Positions 24,887-33,311 of a DNA stretch of 64,000 nt are shown piece by piece. The notes beneath the pieces are model-generated. The model made no database searches and was not told the DNA's origin. It worked only from the letters and a program-made list of their open reading frames with translations. Source of the DNA: Amaricoccus sp003258405 (lineage in GTDB: Bacteria; Pseudomonadota; Alphaproteobacteria; Rhodobacterales; Rhodobacteraceae); contig NZ_CP171225.1 of the NCBI RefSeq assembly GCF_043226085.1, positions 496,001 through 560,000 on the forward strand. The letters run 5' to 3'. Numbering within the stretch: position 1 is the first letter of the stretch; every line of letters starts with the position of its first letter. A program made the translations under genes and the position numbers.

Positions 24887-25156
24887 TTATTCCGCGGCTT
24901 CGGCCTGCGGACGCACCGAAATGAAGGTGCGGCCCTTGAAGCCCTTGTGGAAGGAAACCTGGCCTTCCTCAATGGCGAAGATCGTGTGGTCGCGGCCCAT
25001 GCCGACGCCCGTGCCCGGCCACCACTTGGTGCCGCGCTGGCGGGCAAGGATGTTGCCGGGGACGACGGCTTCGCCGCCGAATTTCTTGATGCCGAGACGG
25101 CGACCGGCGCTGTCGCGACCGTTGCGGGAAGAACCGCCTGCCTTCTTGTGTGCCAT
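24887..25156 (-). CDS. rpmA: 50S ribosomal protein L27
   Basis: An 89-residue ribosomal protein with the invariant N terminus 'AHKKAGGSSRNGRDSAGRRLG', 'VIRQRGTKWWPG' in the variant form 'ILARQRGTKWWPGTGVGMGRDHTIFA', and the C-terminal Lys/Gly-rich strand. It follows rplU after 17 bases. Complete and standard. Confidence 0.99.
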   Translation of the reverse strand: MAHKKAGGSSRNGRDSAGRRLGIKKFGGEAVVPGNILARQRGTKWWPGTGVGMGRDHTIFAIEEGQVSFHKGFKGRTFISVRPQAEAAE

Positions 25157-25173
25157 GGAGCTCTCTCCTCAGT

Positions 25174-25494
25174 TCAGTTGGCGGAGGTCACGATGTCGGT
25201 GATCCGCACGCGGGTCAGATACTGCCGGTGGCCGCGCTTGCGCTGCGACGAATGCTTGCGGCGGCGCTTCACGAAGGAAATCACCTTCGGGCCGCGATAC
25301 TGCTCGAGCACCTCGGCCTTCACCGCAGCACCCTCGACGAGGGGCGCACCGACGGTGAGGGTGTCGCCACCCACCATCAGGATCTGATCGAATTCGACGG
25401 CCGCGCCGGCATCTGCCGCCAGCTTCTCGACCGTAAGAACGTCGTTGACGGCGACCTTGTACTGCTTGCCGCCCGTCTTGATTACCGCGAACAT
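25174..25494 (-). CDS. rplU: 50S ribosomal protein L21
   Basis: A 106-residue ribosomal protein starting 'MFAVIKTGGKQYKV' with the conserved 'KVISFVKRRRKHSSQRKRGHRQYLTRVRITDI' C-terminal signature that binds 23S rRNA. It is the first gene of the rplU-rpmA-GNAT-obg-proB-proA run, driven by the promoter at 25642-25670 across a leader of about 140 bases. Confidence 0.99.
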   Translation of the reverse strand: MFAVIKTGGKQYKVAVNDVLTVEKLAADAGAAVEFDQILMVGGDTLTVGAPLVEGAAVKAEVLEQYRGPKVISFVKRRRKHSSQRKRGHRQYLTRVRITDIVTSAN

Positions 25495-25641
25495 CCGCGT
25501 TTTTCCTTCTATCCCGTGCCGCGTCCTCGAGGCCCCGGTTTCCCGGTGTTCGTGCGGGAGGCGAAGCCACCCGCGCCCGTTAACTGCGCGCCCTGTTCAA
25601 GCGAATTACCCCCGCATGGCCGCTGCCTGCCGGGAGCGGGC

Positions 25642-25670
25642 TATATCGCGGAGGCGCGCGGCAAAGTCAA
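25642..25670 (-). promoter_or_regulatory. rplU promoter
   Basis: On the minus strand, TTGACT (25665-25670), a 17-base spacer and GATATA (25642-25647), the best sigma-70-like match in the 213-bp gap upstream of rplU. It leaves a leader of about 140 nt, long enough for autogenous control, though I could not identify a known ribosomal leader structure. Confidence 0.6.
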
Positions 25671-25707
25671 GCGGGCGTCGGGATTTTCATCCGCCCCCGG
25701 CGCCGGC

Positions 25708-26814
25708 TCAGCGGCGGCGCCAGTCCGAGCGCACATCGGGGCCGACCTGGCGCACCGAGGTGAGGCGGAAGCGGGGCGCGAGCTGGAGCGTGTCGATCTC
25801 CATCGGCCCGACCGAGGCAACGCCCTCGTCGCCAAGCGCCATGCCCGCGCTGAAGAGGACGATCTCGTCGACGAGCCCCGCGTGGAGCAGCGCCGCCGAG
25901 AGCCGCCCGCCGCCCTCGCAGAGGATGCGGGTGAGGCCGCGGTCGCCGAGCTTCTGGAGCATCGCGGAGAGGTTGAGCTGGCCATCGGGCTGGAACGGCA
26001 CGACGATGAGCTCGGCGCCCCTCTCGGCCCAGGCCTCGATGCGCGATGTCTCAGCCTCGGCATGGTGGCAGAGCCAGAGCGGCACCTCGCGGGCGCTTTC
26101 GGCGAGATAGCTGTTGCGCGAGAGATTGAGGCCGCCGGTGACCGCGACCCGGATCGGATCGGCGCGTTCGATGCCGAGCTCGCGCACGTCGAGCCGCGGG
26201 TTGTCGCTCCGCACCGTCCCGGCGCCGACCAGCACCGCATCGGACTGGGCGCGCATCAGATGAACCTCGGAGCGGGCGCGCGGGCCGGTGATCCAGCGGC
26301 TTTCGCCGGTGGCGGTGGCGATGCGCCCGTCGAGGCTGGCGGCGAGCTTGAGCGTGACCATCGGGCGGCCCGAGGTGATCCGCGAGAGAAAGCCGCGATT
26401 GAGCGTCACCGCCTCGCCCGCGAGGCAGCCGATCGAGACCTCGATTCCGGCCTCGCGCAGAAGCGCGGCCCCCCGGCCGTTCACCCGCGGGTCCGGATCC
26501 TCGATCGCGATGACAACGCGGGCCACCCCGGCCGCGATCAGCGCCTCGGTGCAGGGCGGCGTCTTGCCGGTATGGGCGCAGGGCTCGAGCGTGACATAGG
26601 CGGTGGCGCCGCGCGCCGCTTCGCCCGCCTGGGCAAGCGCGATCGTCTCGGCATGGGGGCGGCCGCCGTCGGCGGTATGGCCGCGCCCGACGACGCGCCC
26701 GTCGCGCACCAGGATGCAGCCCACCGCCGGGTTGGGCCAGACACGGCCCAGACCACGCTGCGCCAGGCCGAGGGCCGCGCGCATCCAGCCCACGTCTTCG
26801 ATTTGCTGGGACAT
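25708..26814 (-). CDS. ribD: Bifunctional riboflavin biosynthesis deaminase/reductase RibD
   Basis: A 368-residue enzyme doing two steps of riboflavin synthesis. The N-terminal zinc deaminase domain (to about residue 145) has 'HAETIALAQAG' and 'VTLEPCAHTGKTPPCTEALI'; the C-terminal NADPH reductase domain has 'TLKLAASLDGRIATATGESRWITGP' and 'ILCEGGGRLSAALL'. The ATG at 26814 is preferred to an upstream TTG. It follows nrdR after five bases. Unlike the usual nrdR-ribD-ribE-ribBA-ribH order, no other rib gene follows here. Confidence 0.95.
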   Translation of the reverse strand: MSQQIEDVGWMRAALGLAQRGLGRVWPNPAVGCILVRDGRVVGRGHTADGGRPHAETIALAQAGEAARGATAYVTLEPCAHTGKTPPCTEALIAAGVARVVIAIEDPDPRVNGRGAALLREAGIEVSIGCLAGEAVTLNRGFLSRITSGRPMVTLKLAASLDGRIATATGESRWITGPRARSEVHLMRAQSDAVLVGAGTVRSDNPRLDVRELGIERADPIRVAVTGGLNLSRNSYLAESAREVPLWLCHHAEAETSRIEAWAERGAELIVVPFQPDGQLNLSAMLQKLGDRGLTRILCEGGGRLSAALLHAGLVDEIVLFSAGMALGDEGVASVGPMEIDTLQLAPRFRLTSVRQVGPDVRSDWRRR

Positions 26815-26819
26815 TCTTG

Positions 26820-27290
26820 TCAATCGTCCTTGAGCGGCACGTCCGGACGCAGCTCTGCCACGAACTCCTCGAAGTCGTCGGCCGCCTGGAAATTCTTGTA
26901 GACCGAGGCGAAGCGCACATAGGCCACGGTGTCGATGCGCGCAAGAGTCTCCATCACGATCGCGCCGATCGTGTCGGAGGGGATATCCGTCTCCCCCATG
27001 GATTCCAGCCGCCGGACGATGCCGGAGATCATCTGGTCGAGCCGCTCGGCCTCGATGGGCCGCTTCTGCATCGCGATGCGGATGGAGCGTTCGAGCTTGT
27101 CGCGGTCGAAGGGCTCGCGCTTGTGGTTCTTCTTGACCACGACGAGGTCGCGCAGCTGCACGCGTTCATAGGTGGTGAACCGCCCGCCGCATGCCGGACA
27201 GAAGCGCCGGCGCCGGATCGAGACATGGTCCTCGGCCGGCCGGCTGTCCTTCACCTGGGTGTCGATGTTGCCGCAGAACGGACAGCGCAT
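26820..27290 (-). CDS. nrdR: Transcriptional repressor NrdR
   Basis: A 156-residue regulator of ribonucleotide reductase genes. The zinc ribbon 'MRCPFCGNIDTQVKDSRP...FCPACGGRFTTYERV' (1-45) is followed by an ATP-cone domain (about 48-138) that senses ATP/dATP. The ATG at 27290 (MRCPFCG) is the universal start of the family; 10 extra upstream residues are unlikely. It is the first gene of an nrdR-ribD pair. Confidence 0.96.
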   Translation of the reverse strand: MRCPFCGNIDTQVKDSRPAEDHVSIRRRRFCPACGGRFTTYERVQLRDLVVVKKNHKREPFDRDKLERSIRIAMQKRPIEAERLDQMISGIVRRLESMGETDIPSDTIGAIVMETLARIDTVAYVRFASVYKNFQAADDFEEFVAELRPDVPLKDD

Positions 27291-27555
27291 GAACGGGCCT
27301 CCGGAAATCCCTGTCGCCAAGTCCGGCCACTATAGGGCGGGGTCCATGGCTTGGGTAGGGGGAAGTTGTAGCCACAAGATCGGTGAATGGCGTCCACCAG
27401 TGGTGGCGATGCCTCGCAGGGGTCCGATAGCGGCCCCGGTTCCCAGCTTGCGGTCCGCCCGAAGCCCGGGTCAAGTGGCAGGGTGCCGGATTTCACCGGC
27501 GTGCCGGGCGGTGTTGCCCGAGTGCACATATTATATGTCAGGAGGCCCCTCCGAG

Positions 27556-28404
27556 ATGTCGTCCGCCGTCTTCGCCGCCGTGATCCTCGCGGCCTTTCTC
27601 CACGCCGCCTGGAATTTCCTGGTCAAGCGCGGCGGGGATTCGGGGCTCGCGATGATTGCGGTCGTCACCGGGCATCTGCCCTTCGCCCTCGGCGCGCTGC
27701 TCGTCTTCCAGGCCCCGGCGCCGGAAAGCTGGCCCTTCATCGCGGCGAGCGCGGCGCTCCATGTCGGCTATCAGCTCTTCCTGCTCAACTCCTACCGGGT
27801 GGGGGATCTGACGCAGGTCTATCCCATCGCCCGCGGCGCGGCGCCGCTGATCGTGGCGGCGGTTTCGGTGAGCTTTCTCGGCGTCAGTCTCGGGCGCGGC
27901 GAGCTGATCGGGATCGCGATCATCGCCTGCGGCATCCTGAGCCTCGGCCTCGTGCGGCAGGCGGACGGGGTGCGCAACCATCGTGCCGCGGTGCTCGCGC
28001 TCGGAACCGGGTGTTTCATCGCGGCCTATTCGCTGGTCGACGGCACCGGCGCGCGGCTGGCGGGCACCGGGGTCGGGTTCTTCGCCTGGGCCTCGATCCT
28101 CAATGGGGTTGCGGTGCTGGCAGGCGCCGCGCTCTGGCGGCCCGGGCTCCTTGCGCGGCTGCCGCGGGAAGGCCTGCGGCCGATGCTTCTCGGCGGCGGG
28201 GCGTCCTTTGCCGCCTATGCGATCGTGGTATGGGCCTTCACCGAAGCCCCGATCGCGCTCGTGACCGCGCTTCGGGAGACGAGCATCGTCTTTGCCCTGC
28301 TCCTCGGGGTCTTCGCGCTCCGCGAGCGGCTCGATCTCGGCAAGGTCGTCTCGACCATGATGACGCTTGCCGGCGCGATCGTGCTCCGGGCGGCACGGCA
28401 CTGA
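27556..28404 (+). CDS. EamA/DMT-family transporter
   Basis: A 282-residue inner-membrane protein with ten hydrophobic helices in two EamA halves ('VFAAVILAAFLHAAWNFLVKRG' and 'ALGTGCFIAAYSLVDGTGARL'), characteristic of drug/metabolite exporters. The ATG at 27556 has GGAGG 10 bases upstream; an in-frame ATG at 27535 lies before that site. An ACATATTATATGT palindrome at 27526-27538 overlaps the likely promoter or leader. It is divergent from nrdR. The exported compound is unknown. Confidence 0.85.
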   Translation: MSSAVFAAVILAAFLHAAWNFLVKRGGDSGLAMIAVVTGHLPFALGALLVFQAPAPESWPFIAASAALHVGYQLFLLNSYRVGDLTQVYPIARGAAPLIVAAVSVSFLGVSLGRGELIGIAIIACGILSLGLVRQADGVRNHRAAVLALGTGCFIAAYSLVDGTGARLAGTGVGFFAWASILNGVAVLAGAALWRPGLLARLPREGLRPMLLGGGASFAAYAIVVWAFTEAPIALVTALRETSIVFALLLGVFALRERLDLGKVVSTMMTLAGAIVLRAARH

Positions 28405-28504
28405 GGCCACCTAGGGCCCGCCGGCTTTGCGGCGTTGACCTCCCCTCCGGCCCTGCTTAGGGATACCGCAGCCAGCGCGGATACAACCGACGGAAGATGA
28501 GTGC

Positions 28505-29674
28505 ATGACGTATCGGAGTGACTATCTCTTCACTTCAGAATCGGTGTCCGAGGGACATCCCGACAAGGTTTGCGACCGCATTTCGGATGCTGTCCTCGAC
28601 AGCTTCCTGAGCGAGGATCCCGAAGCGCGCGTCGCCTGCGAGACCTTCGCGACGACGGACCGGGTGATCGTCGGCGGCGAGGTTCGCGGCGCGCCGGGGG
28701 TTCTGAGCCGAATCGAACAGATCGTGCGCGATTGCGTGCGCGACATCGGCTACGCGCAGAAGGGTTTCCACTGGGAAACGCTCGTGGTCCAGAACCTCAT
28801 CCACGGCCAGTCCGCCCATATCGCGCAAGGGGTCGATGCGGCCGAGAACAAGGAAGAGGGTGCCGGCGACCAGGGCATCATGTTCGGCTATGCGGTCGAC
28901 GAGACCCCGGTGCTGATGCCGGCCCCGATCCATTATGCCCATGCGATCCTCCGCCGCCTTGCCGAGGCGCGGAAGAGCGGCGCGGAGCCGCGGCTCGGGC
29001 CGGATGCGAAATCGCAGCTCACGCTGCGCTATGTCGACGGGATGCCGGTGGGCGTCGCGAGCCTCGTGCTCTCGACCCAGCATCTCGACGAGGAGATGAG
29101 CTCGGCGGATGTGCGCGAGATGATCGAGCCCTTCATCCGCGAGGTGCTGCCCGAGGGCTGGCTTACGGGCGAGACGGTCTGGCATGTGAACCCGACCGGC
29201 AAGTTCGTGATCGGCGGGCCGGACGGCGACGCGGGCCTGACCGGGCGCAAGATCATCGTCGATACCTATGGCGGCGCGGCCCCGCATGGCGGCGGCGCCT
29301 TCTCGGGCAAGGACCCGACCAAGGTGGACCGCTCGGCGGCCTATGCCGCGCGCTATCTCGCGAAGAACATCGTCGCCTCCGGGCTCGCGAAGCGCTGCGT
29401 GCTGCAGCTTTCCTATGCGATCGGGGTGGCGCGCCCGCTCTCGATCTATGCCGATACCTTCGGGACCGGCCAGGTGCCGGAGCCGGTGATCGAGGCGGCG
29501 GTGGCGAAGGTCATGGACCTCACCCCCAAGGGCATCCGCACCCATCTCGGCCTCAACAAGCCGATCTACCAGCGCACCGCCGCCTATGGCCATTTCGGCC
29601 GCGAGCCGGACAGCGAGGGGGGCTTCTCCTGGGAGCGCACCGACCTCGCCGACGCGCTTCGCGCTGCGGTCTGA
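28505..29674 (+). CDS. metK: S-adenosylmethionine synthetase
   Basis: A 389-residue enzyme making S-adenosylmethionine from ATP and methionine. Signatures are 'GHPDKVCDRISDAVLD', 'GAGDQGIMFGYAVDETP' and 'GGGAFSGKDPTKVDRSAAYAARYLAKN'. It starts from an ATG preceded by GGAAG. The next gene, trmB, which uses S-adenosylmethionine, begins 28 bases downstream. The length equals the bacterial norm. No SAM riboswitch could be recognised in the 100-base leader. Confidence 0.98.
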   Translation: MTYRSDYLFTSESVSEGHPDKVCDRISDAVLDSFLSEDPEARVACETFATTDRVIVGGEVRGAPGVLSRIEQIVRDCVRDIGYAQKGFHWETLVVQNLIHGQSAHIAQGVDAAENKEEGAGDQGIMFGYAVDETPVLMPAPIHYAHAILRRLAEARKSGAEPRLGPDAKSQLTLRYVDGMPVGVASLVLSTQHLDEEMSSADVREMIEPFIREVLPEGWLTGETVWHVNPTGKFVIGGPDGDAGLTGRKIIVDTYGGAAPHGGGAFSGKDPTKVDRSAAYAARYLAKNIVASGLAKRCVLQLSYAIGVARPLSIYADTFGTGQVPEPVIEAAVAKVMDLTPKGIRTHLGLNKPIYQRTAAYGHFGREPDSEGGFSWERTDLADALRAAV

Positions 29675-29702
29675 CCCCGGAAGAACGAGCCTGCCGAGAA
29701 CA

Positions 29703-30431
29703 ATGACCGATCACGACCCGATCCACGGGGCGGACCCCGCCCCGCACCGTCGCAAGCTTTACGGACGCCGCAAGGGCAAGGCGCTCCGGGCCACGCAGGA
29801 ACGCCTGATGGCGGAGCTTCTGCCCGAGATCTGGGTGCCGGGCTTCGCCGGGGGCGAGGCGCCCGCCCCGCTCGATCCGGCCGCGCTCTTCGGCGGCCCG
29901 CGGCCGCTCTGGCTCGAGATCGGCTTCGGCGGCGGCGAGCATCTTGCGCATCAGGCGGCGCTGCATCCCGAAACCAGGTTCATCGGCTGCGAGCCCTTCG
30001 TCAACGGCGTCGCCATGCTGCTCGGCCGGATCGAGGCGGCGGGGCTTTCCAATGTCCGGGTTCATCCGGCGGATGCCCGCGACCTCATCGAGCGGCTGCC
30101 GGAGGGATCGGTCGGGCGGGTCTTCCTGCTCTATCCCGATCCCTGGCCCAAGGCGCGGCACCACCGGCGGCGCTTCATGAACCCCGACAATCTCGCGATG
30201 CTCGCCCGGGTGATGCCGTCGGGGGCGGAGCTGCGGGTTGCGAGCGACATCCCGGATTACGTGGAGCACGCGCTCGCGGCGGTGGCGGCCTGCGGGGCGC
30301 TTTTCGAGACGGTCGAGCCCGAGGCGCCGGACTGGAGCGTGGCCTGGAGCGACTGGCCCGGCACGCGCTACGAGGCCAAGGCGCTGAAGGCCGGGCGGAC
30401 ACCGCATTACCTGACCTTCCGGCGGCTCTAA
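29703..30431 (+). CDS. trmB: tRNA (guanine-N7-)-methyltransferase
   Basis: A 242-residue methyltransferase that makes m7G46 in tRNA. The SAM-binding 'LWLEIGFGGGEHLAHQAA' is followed by 'FIGCEPFVNGVAMLL', the catalytic/tRNA-binding 'LLYPDPWPKARHHRRRF' and a C-terminal 'PGTRYEAKALKAGR'. The ATG at 29703 gives the family start; a longer frame into metK is spurious. The metK-trmB order is common in Rhodobacterales. Repeat copy 2 begins 17 bases after its stop. Confidence 0.96.
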   Translation: MTDHDPIHGADPAPHRRKLYGRRKGKALRATQERLMAELLPEIWVPGFAGGEAPAPLDPAALFGGPRPLWLEIGFGGGEHLAHQAALHPETRFIGCEPFVNGVAMLLGRIEAAGLSNVRVHPADARDLIERLPEGSVGRVFLLYPDPWPKARHHRRRFMNPDNLAMLARVMPSGAELRVASDIPDYVEHALAAVAACGALFETVEPEAPDWSVAWSDWPGTRYEAKALKAGRTPHYLTFRRL

Positions 30432-30448
30432 GCCCGCGGGCCTCAGGC

Positions 30449-30530
30449 GTGAAAGCGGGGCGTTTCACCGTGAAAACCAAAAAATCGCATTGAAATAACT
30501 GGATTTTCCTAGTTAACATATCATGAACGG
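30449..30530 (+). repeat. Intergenic repeat, copy 2 (82 bp)
   Basis: The partner of 9707-9788, with 73 of 82 positions identical and no gaps. The palindrome TTTCACCGTGAAA (30463-30475), TTGAAA and 'GTTAACATATCATGAA' are unchanged; differences fall in the spacers. The upstream palindrome seen in copy 1 is here reduced to its GTGAAA half at the same distance. Confidence 0.75.
30490..30518 (+). promoter_or_regulatory. Sigma-70-like promoter in repeat copy 2
   Basis: TTGAAA (30490-30495), 17 bases, TTAACA (30513-30518), identical in elements and spacing to copy 1. It faces the LprI-like gene starting at 30645. Confidence 0.5.
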
Positions 30531-30644
30531 GGCCCGCGCCCGGCCCGATCGGCACCAGGGCGGGGGCGCCTTGCGGATTTCGCTTGAGCCCGGCGCGTGC
30601 GCGCGCAGACTGGTGCGACATGCCCCCCGAACGGAGCCCGCGCC

Positions 30645-31043
30645 ATGACCGCCTTTCGCCTGACACTTCCCCTGCTCCTCGTCCCCCTGCTGCCGGCGGC
30701 GGCATCGGCCGATGCCGCGCTCGAATGCAGCCGGGGGCTGGGCTCGCAGGTCGAGATCGCCGATTGCGTCGCGGCGGCCGAGGCGACGGTTGACGAGACG
30801 GTCAACGCGGCCCTCGGGTTTGCGAAAGAGGCGGCGCAGGAGCTCGACGGGGTGACCGGGCGCCCGGTCTCCGTCCCGGCGCTCGAGGCAAGCCAGGTCG
30901 CATGGGCGGCCTATCGCGATGCGCAGTGCGACTATATCGGCGCGACCTATGGCGGCGGCTCCGGCTCGGGCATCGCGATCCGGTCCTGCCGGGTGGCGCT
31001 CGGGCGGGCGCGGGTCGCGGAGCTCATGGCCTCGATTCCCTGA
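30645..31043 (+). CDS. LprI-like (DUF1311) secreted protein
   Basis: A 132-residue exported protein: signal peptide MTAFRLTLPLLLVPLLPAAASA, then a DUF1311/LprI N-terminal-like domain with four cysteines in the family pattern (ECSRG, IADCVA, AQCDY, RSCRV) and 'ASQVAWAAYRDAQCDY'. Some members inhibit lysozyme; many are uncharacterised. The ATG at 30645 is the only one giving a clean signal peptide. It sits behind repeat copy 2 and converges on preA. Family likely, activity unproven. Confidence 0.78.
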   Translation: MTAFRLTLPLLLVPLLPAAASADAALECSRGLGSQVEIADCVAAAEATVDETVNAALGFAKEAAQELDGVTGRPVSVPALEASQVAWAAYRDAQCDYIGATYGGGSGSGIAIRSCRVALGRARVAELMASIP

Positions 31044-31077
31044 CCGCGCCTGACCGCGCGCGCCCGCCCGCCGAAGG

Positions 31078-32379
31078 CTATTCGGCGGCCCTGGCCATCG
31101 GGTTGTTGGGGTGCGTCGTCCAGTTGGCGTAGCCGGGCGAGACCTCCCTGCCCGTCCGCGGATCGGTCGTGCCGGGCGCCATGGCCTCCATGGAGATGCA
31201 GCCCTCCACCGGGCAGACATTGACGCAGAGGTTGCAGGCGACGCATTCCTCGTCCTTCACCTCGAAGACGCGGCCCTCCTTCATCGCGATCGCCTGATGG
31301 CTGGTGTCCTCGCAGGCGGCGAAGCAGCGGCCGCACTTGATGCAGAGATCCTGGTCGATCTTCGCCTTCGCGACGTAGTTGAGGTTGAGATACTGCCAGT
31401 CGGTGACGTTGGGCACGGCCCGGCCGCGGAAGGCGGCGAGATCGGCGTGGCCGGCATCGTCCATCCATTGCGCGAGCCCGGCGGCCATTTCCTGCACCAC
31501 CTTGAAGCCGTAGGTCATGGCCGCGGTGCAGACCTGCACCGTGCCGCAGCCGAGCGCGATGAACTCGGCCGCGTCGCGCCATGTGGTGATGCCGCCGATG
31601 CCGGAGATCGGCAGGCCGCGGGTTTCGGCATCGCGGGCGATCTCGGCCACCATGTTGAGCGCGATGGGCTTCACCGCCGGGCCGCAGTAGCCGCCGTGGC
31701 TGCCCTTGCCGTCGATGGAGGGCTCCGGGCTGAAGGTGTCGAGATTGACCGAGGTGATCGAGCTCACGGTGTTGATGAGGCTGACCGCGTCCGCGCCGCC
31801 GGCCTTGGCCGCCCGCGCCGGGAAGCGGATGTCGGTGATGTTGGGGGTGAGCTTCACGATCACCGGCATGCGGGTGTGCGCCTTGCACCAGCGCGCCACC
31901 ATCTCGATGTATTCCGGCACCTGACCGACGGCCGAGCCCATGCCGCGCTCGCTCATGCCGTGCGGGCAGCCGAAGTTGAGCTCGACGCCGTCGGCGCCGG
32001 TTTCCTCGACCAGCGGCAGGATCCCGCGCCAGCTTTCCTCGTCGCAGGGGACCATCAGGCTCACCACCATGGCGCGGTCGGGCCAGTCGCGCTTCACCGC
32101 CCTGATCTCGCGGAGGTTCACCTCGAGCGGGCGGTCGGTGATGAGCTCGATGTTGTTGAGCCCGAGGAGGCGGCGGTCGGCGCCCCAGATGGCGCCGTAG
32201 CGGGGGCCGTTCACGTTGACGATATGCGGGTCGAGCCCGAGGGTCTTCCACACCACGCCGCCCCAGCCGGCCTCGAAGGCGCGGCGGACGTTGTATTCCT
32301 TGTCCGTCGGCGGCGCCGAGGCGAGCCAGAACGGGTTGGGCGACTTGATGCCCAGGAAGTCGGATCTGAGATCGGCCAT
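31078..32379 (-). CDS. preA: NAD-dependent dihydropyrimidine dehydrogenase, PreA subunit
   Basis: A 433-residue catalytic subunit that, with PreT, reduces uracil and thymine in the reductive pyrimidine pathway. The N-terminal FMN TIM barrel has 'SAPPTDKEYNVRRAFEAGWGG', 'ELNFGCPHGMSERGMGSAVGQ' and 'ISGIGGITTWRDAAEFI'. The C-terminal pair of 4Fe-4S motifs is 'CIKCGRCFAACED' and 'CVACNLCVNVCPVEGC'. The ATG at 32379 follows AAAGGAAAG. It is unusual that two unrelated genes separate it from preT. Confidence 0.95.
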   Translation of the reverse strand: MADLRSDFLGIKSPNPFWLASAPPTDKEYNVRRAFEAGWGGVVWKTLGLDPHIVNVNGPRYGAIWGADRRLLGLNNIELITDRPLEVNLREIRAVKRDWPDRAMVVSLMVPCDEESWRGILPLVEETGADGVELNFGCPHGMSERGMGSAVGQVPEYIEMVARWCKAHTRMPVIVKLTPNITDIRFPARAAKAGGADAVSLINTVSSITSVNLDTFSPEPSIDGKGSHGGYCGPAVKPIALNMVAEIARDAETRGLPISGIGGITTWRDAAEFIALGCGTVQVCTAAMTYGFKVVQEMAAGLAQWMDDAGHADLAAFRGRAVPNVTDWQYLNLNYVAKAKIDQDLCIKCGRCFAACEDTSHQAIAMKEGRVFEVKDEECVACNLCVNVCPVEGCISMEAMAPGTTDPRTGREVSPGYANWTTHPNNPMARAAE

Positions 32380-32428
32380 CGGCTCTTTCCTTTCTCGTCT
32401 GGTCCGGGCGGCGACGCGGACCGCAGGC

Positions 32429-33250
32429 TCACGCGGCTCCCTTGCGGAAGACCATCTCGACCGGGGCGATGTCGCCCGACTGAACGGCGGCGGTGAGGTT
32501 TGCGACCTTCTCGCGGGCGTTTGCCCCCATGATGACGGGCGGGCCGCCGGGGGCCCGGCCCTCGCGGATCGCCGCCTGCATCGCGGCGAAGAAGGCGCGC
32601 GCCACGTCGCTCCGGTCGGCTTCGCGTTCGGTGTGGAAGCCCGCGGCCCGCGCCGCCGCGCGGTAGGCATCCGGCGCGGAGAGGTGGGAGGCTGCGGGCG
32701 TTTCGGCCCATGGCACCGGATAGTCCGGGTGGCCCGGCCCGGTGCGCATGATGTCGTAGAGGGCAAAGCGGCCGCCGGGGCGCAGGACACGCGCCACCGC
32801 GGCGAAGAGGCCCTGCTTGTCGGCGATGTTCATCCCGACGTGGATGAGGGTCGCGAGATCGAAGCTCTCGGGGGCGAAGGGCATGCCGAGCGCGCTTCCC
32901 AGAACGAAGCGGCTGGTGCCGTCGCCGGCGATCTGCGACAGCCGGGTGGCCGCCGCGACGAAATCGGGCGTGAGGTCGAGGCCCGTCACCACCCAGCCGT
33001 AGCGCGCCGCCATGCGCCGCGCCGGGCCACCGATGCCGCAGCCGATATCGAGCACCTTGGTGCCGGGCGGCAGGCCCAGCGGGTCGAGCAGGCGCTCGGT
33101 CGCCTCGCCCTGACCGATGTGAAACTCGTCATGCGCGCGGATGTCGGCGGCGCCGATCTCCGCCTCGTCCTTGCCGATGGCGGCAACGATCCTCTCGAAG
33201 AGGTTCCGCTCGCCGTAGTGCCTGGCAACTTCCGCCTCGATCCCGTTCAT
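32429..33250 (-). CDS. Class I SAM-dependent methyltransferase
   Basis: A 273-residue methyltransferase: an N-terminal helical cap ('HYGERNLFERIVAAIGKDE'), SAM motif I 'VLDIGCGIGGPARRMAARYG', 'GLDLTPDFVAAATRL' and motif IV-VI 'FDLATLIHVGMNIADKQGLFAAVARVLRPGG'. It resembles sarcosine/dimethylglycine or small-molecule methyltransferases, but no substrate signature is decisive. It lies between preA and dedA on the same strand and may be co-transcribed with the pyrimidine genes. Confidence 0.85.
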   Translation of the reverse strand: MNGIEAEVARHYGERNLFERIVAAIGKDEAEIGAADIRAHDEFHIGQGEATERLLDPLGLPPGTKVLDIGCGIGGPARRMAARYGWVVTGLDLTPDFVAAATRLSQIAGDGTSRFVLGSALGMPFAPESFDLATLIHVGMNIADKQGLFAAVARVLRPGGRFALYDIMRTGPGHPDYPVPWAETPAASHLSAPDAYRAAARAAGFHTEREADRSDVARAFFAAMQAAIREGRAPGGPPVIMGANAREKVANLTAAVQSGDIAPVEMVFRKGAA

Positions 33251-33311
33251 GGCCGCCCCCTGTGCGCTCCCGAAGACTGTTCAGGATAGCACTGCCGGGC
33301 GACCGGCGCCG

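Noticed and set aside
27526..27538. ACATATTATATGT palindrome as an NrdR box
   Set aside because: It is 13 bp with an odd centre, while NrdR boxes are 16-bp pairs with a different core, and it sits next to the EamA gene rather than an nrd operon.
28405..28504. A SAM-responsive riboswitch (SAM-II or SAM-SAH type) upstream of metK
   Set aside because: The position is right for Rhodobacterales, but the conserved loop sequences, such as AACGGCTTCC paired with GGAGC, are absent. Only ordinary short complementarities are present.
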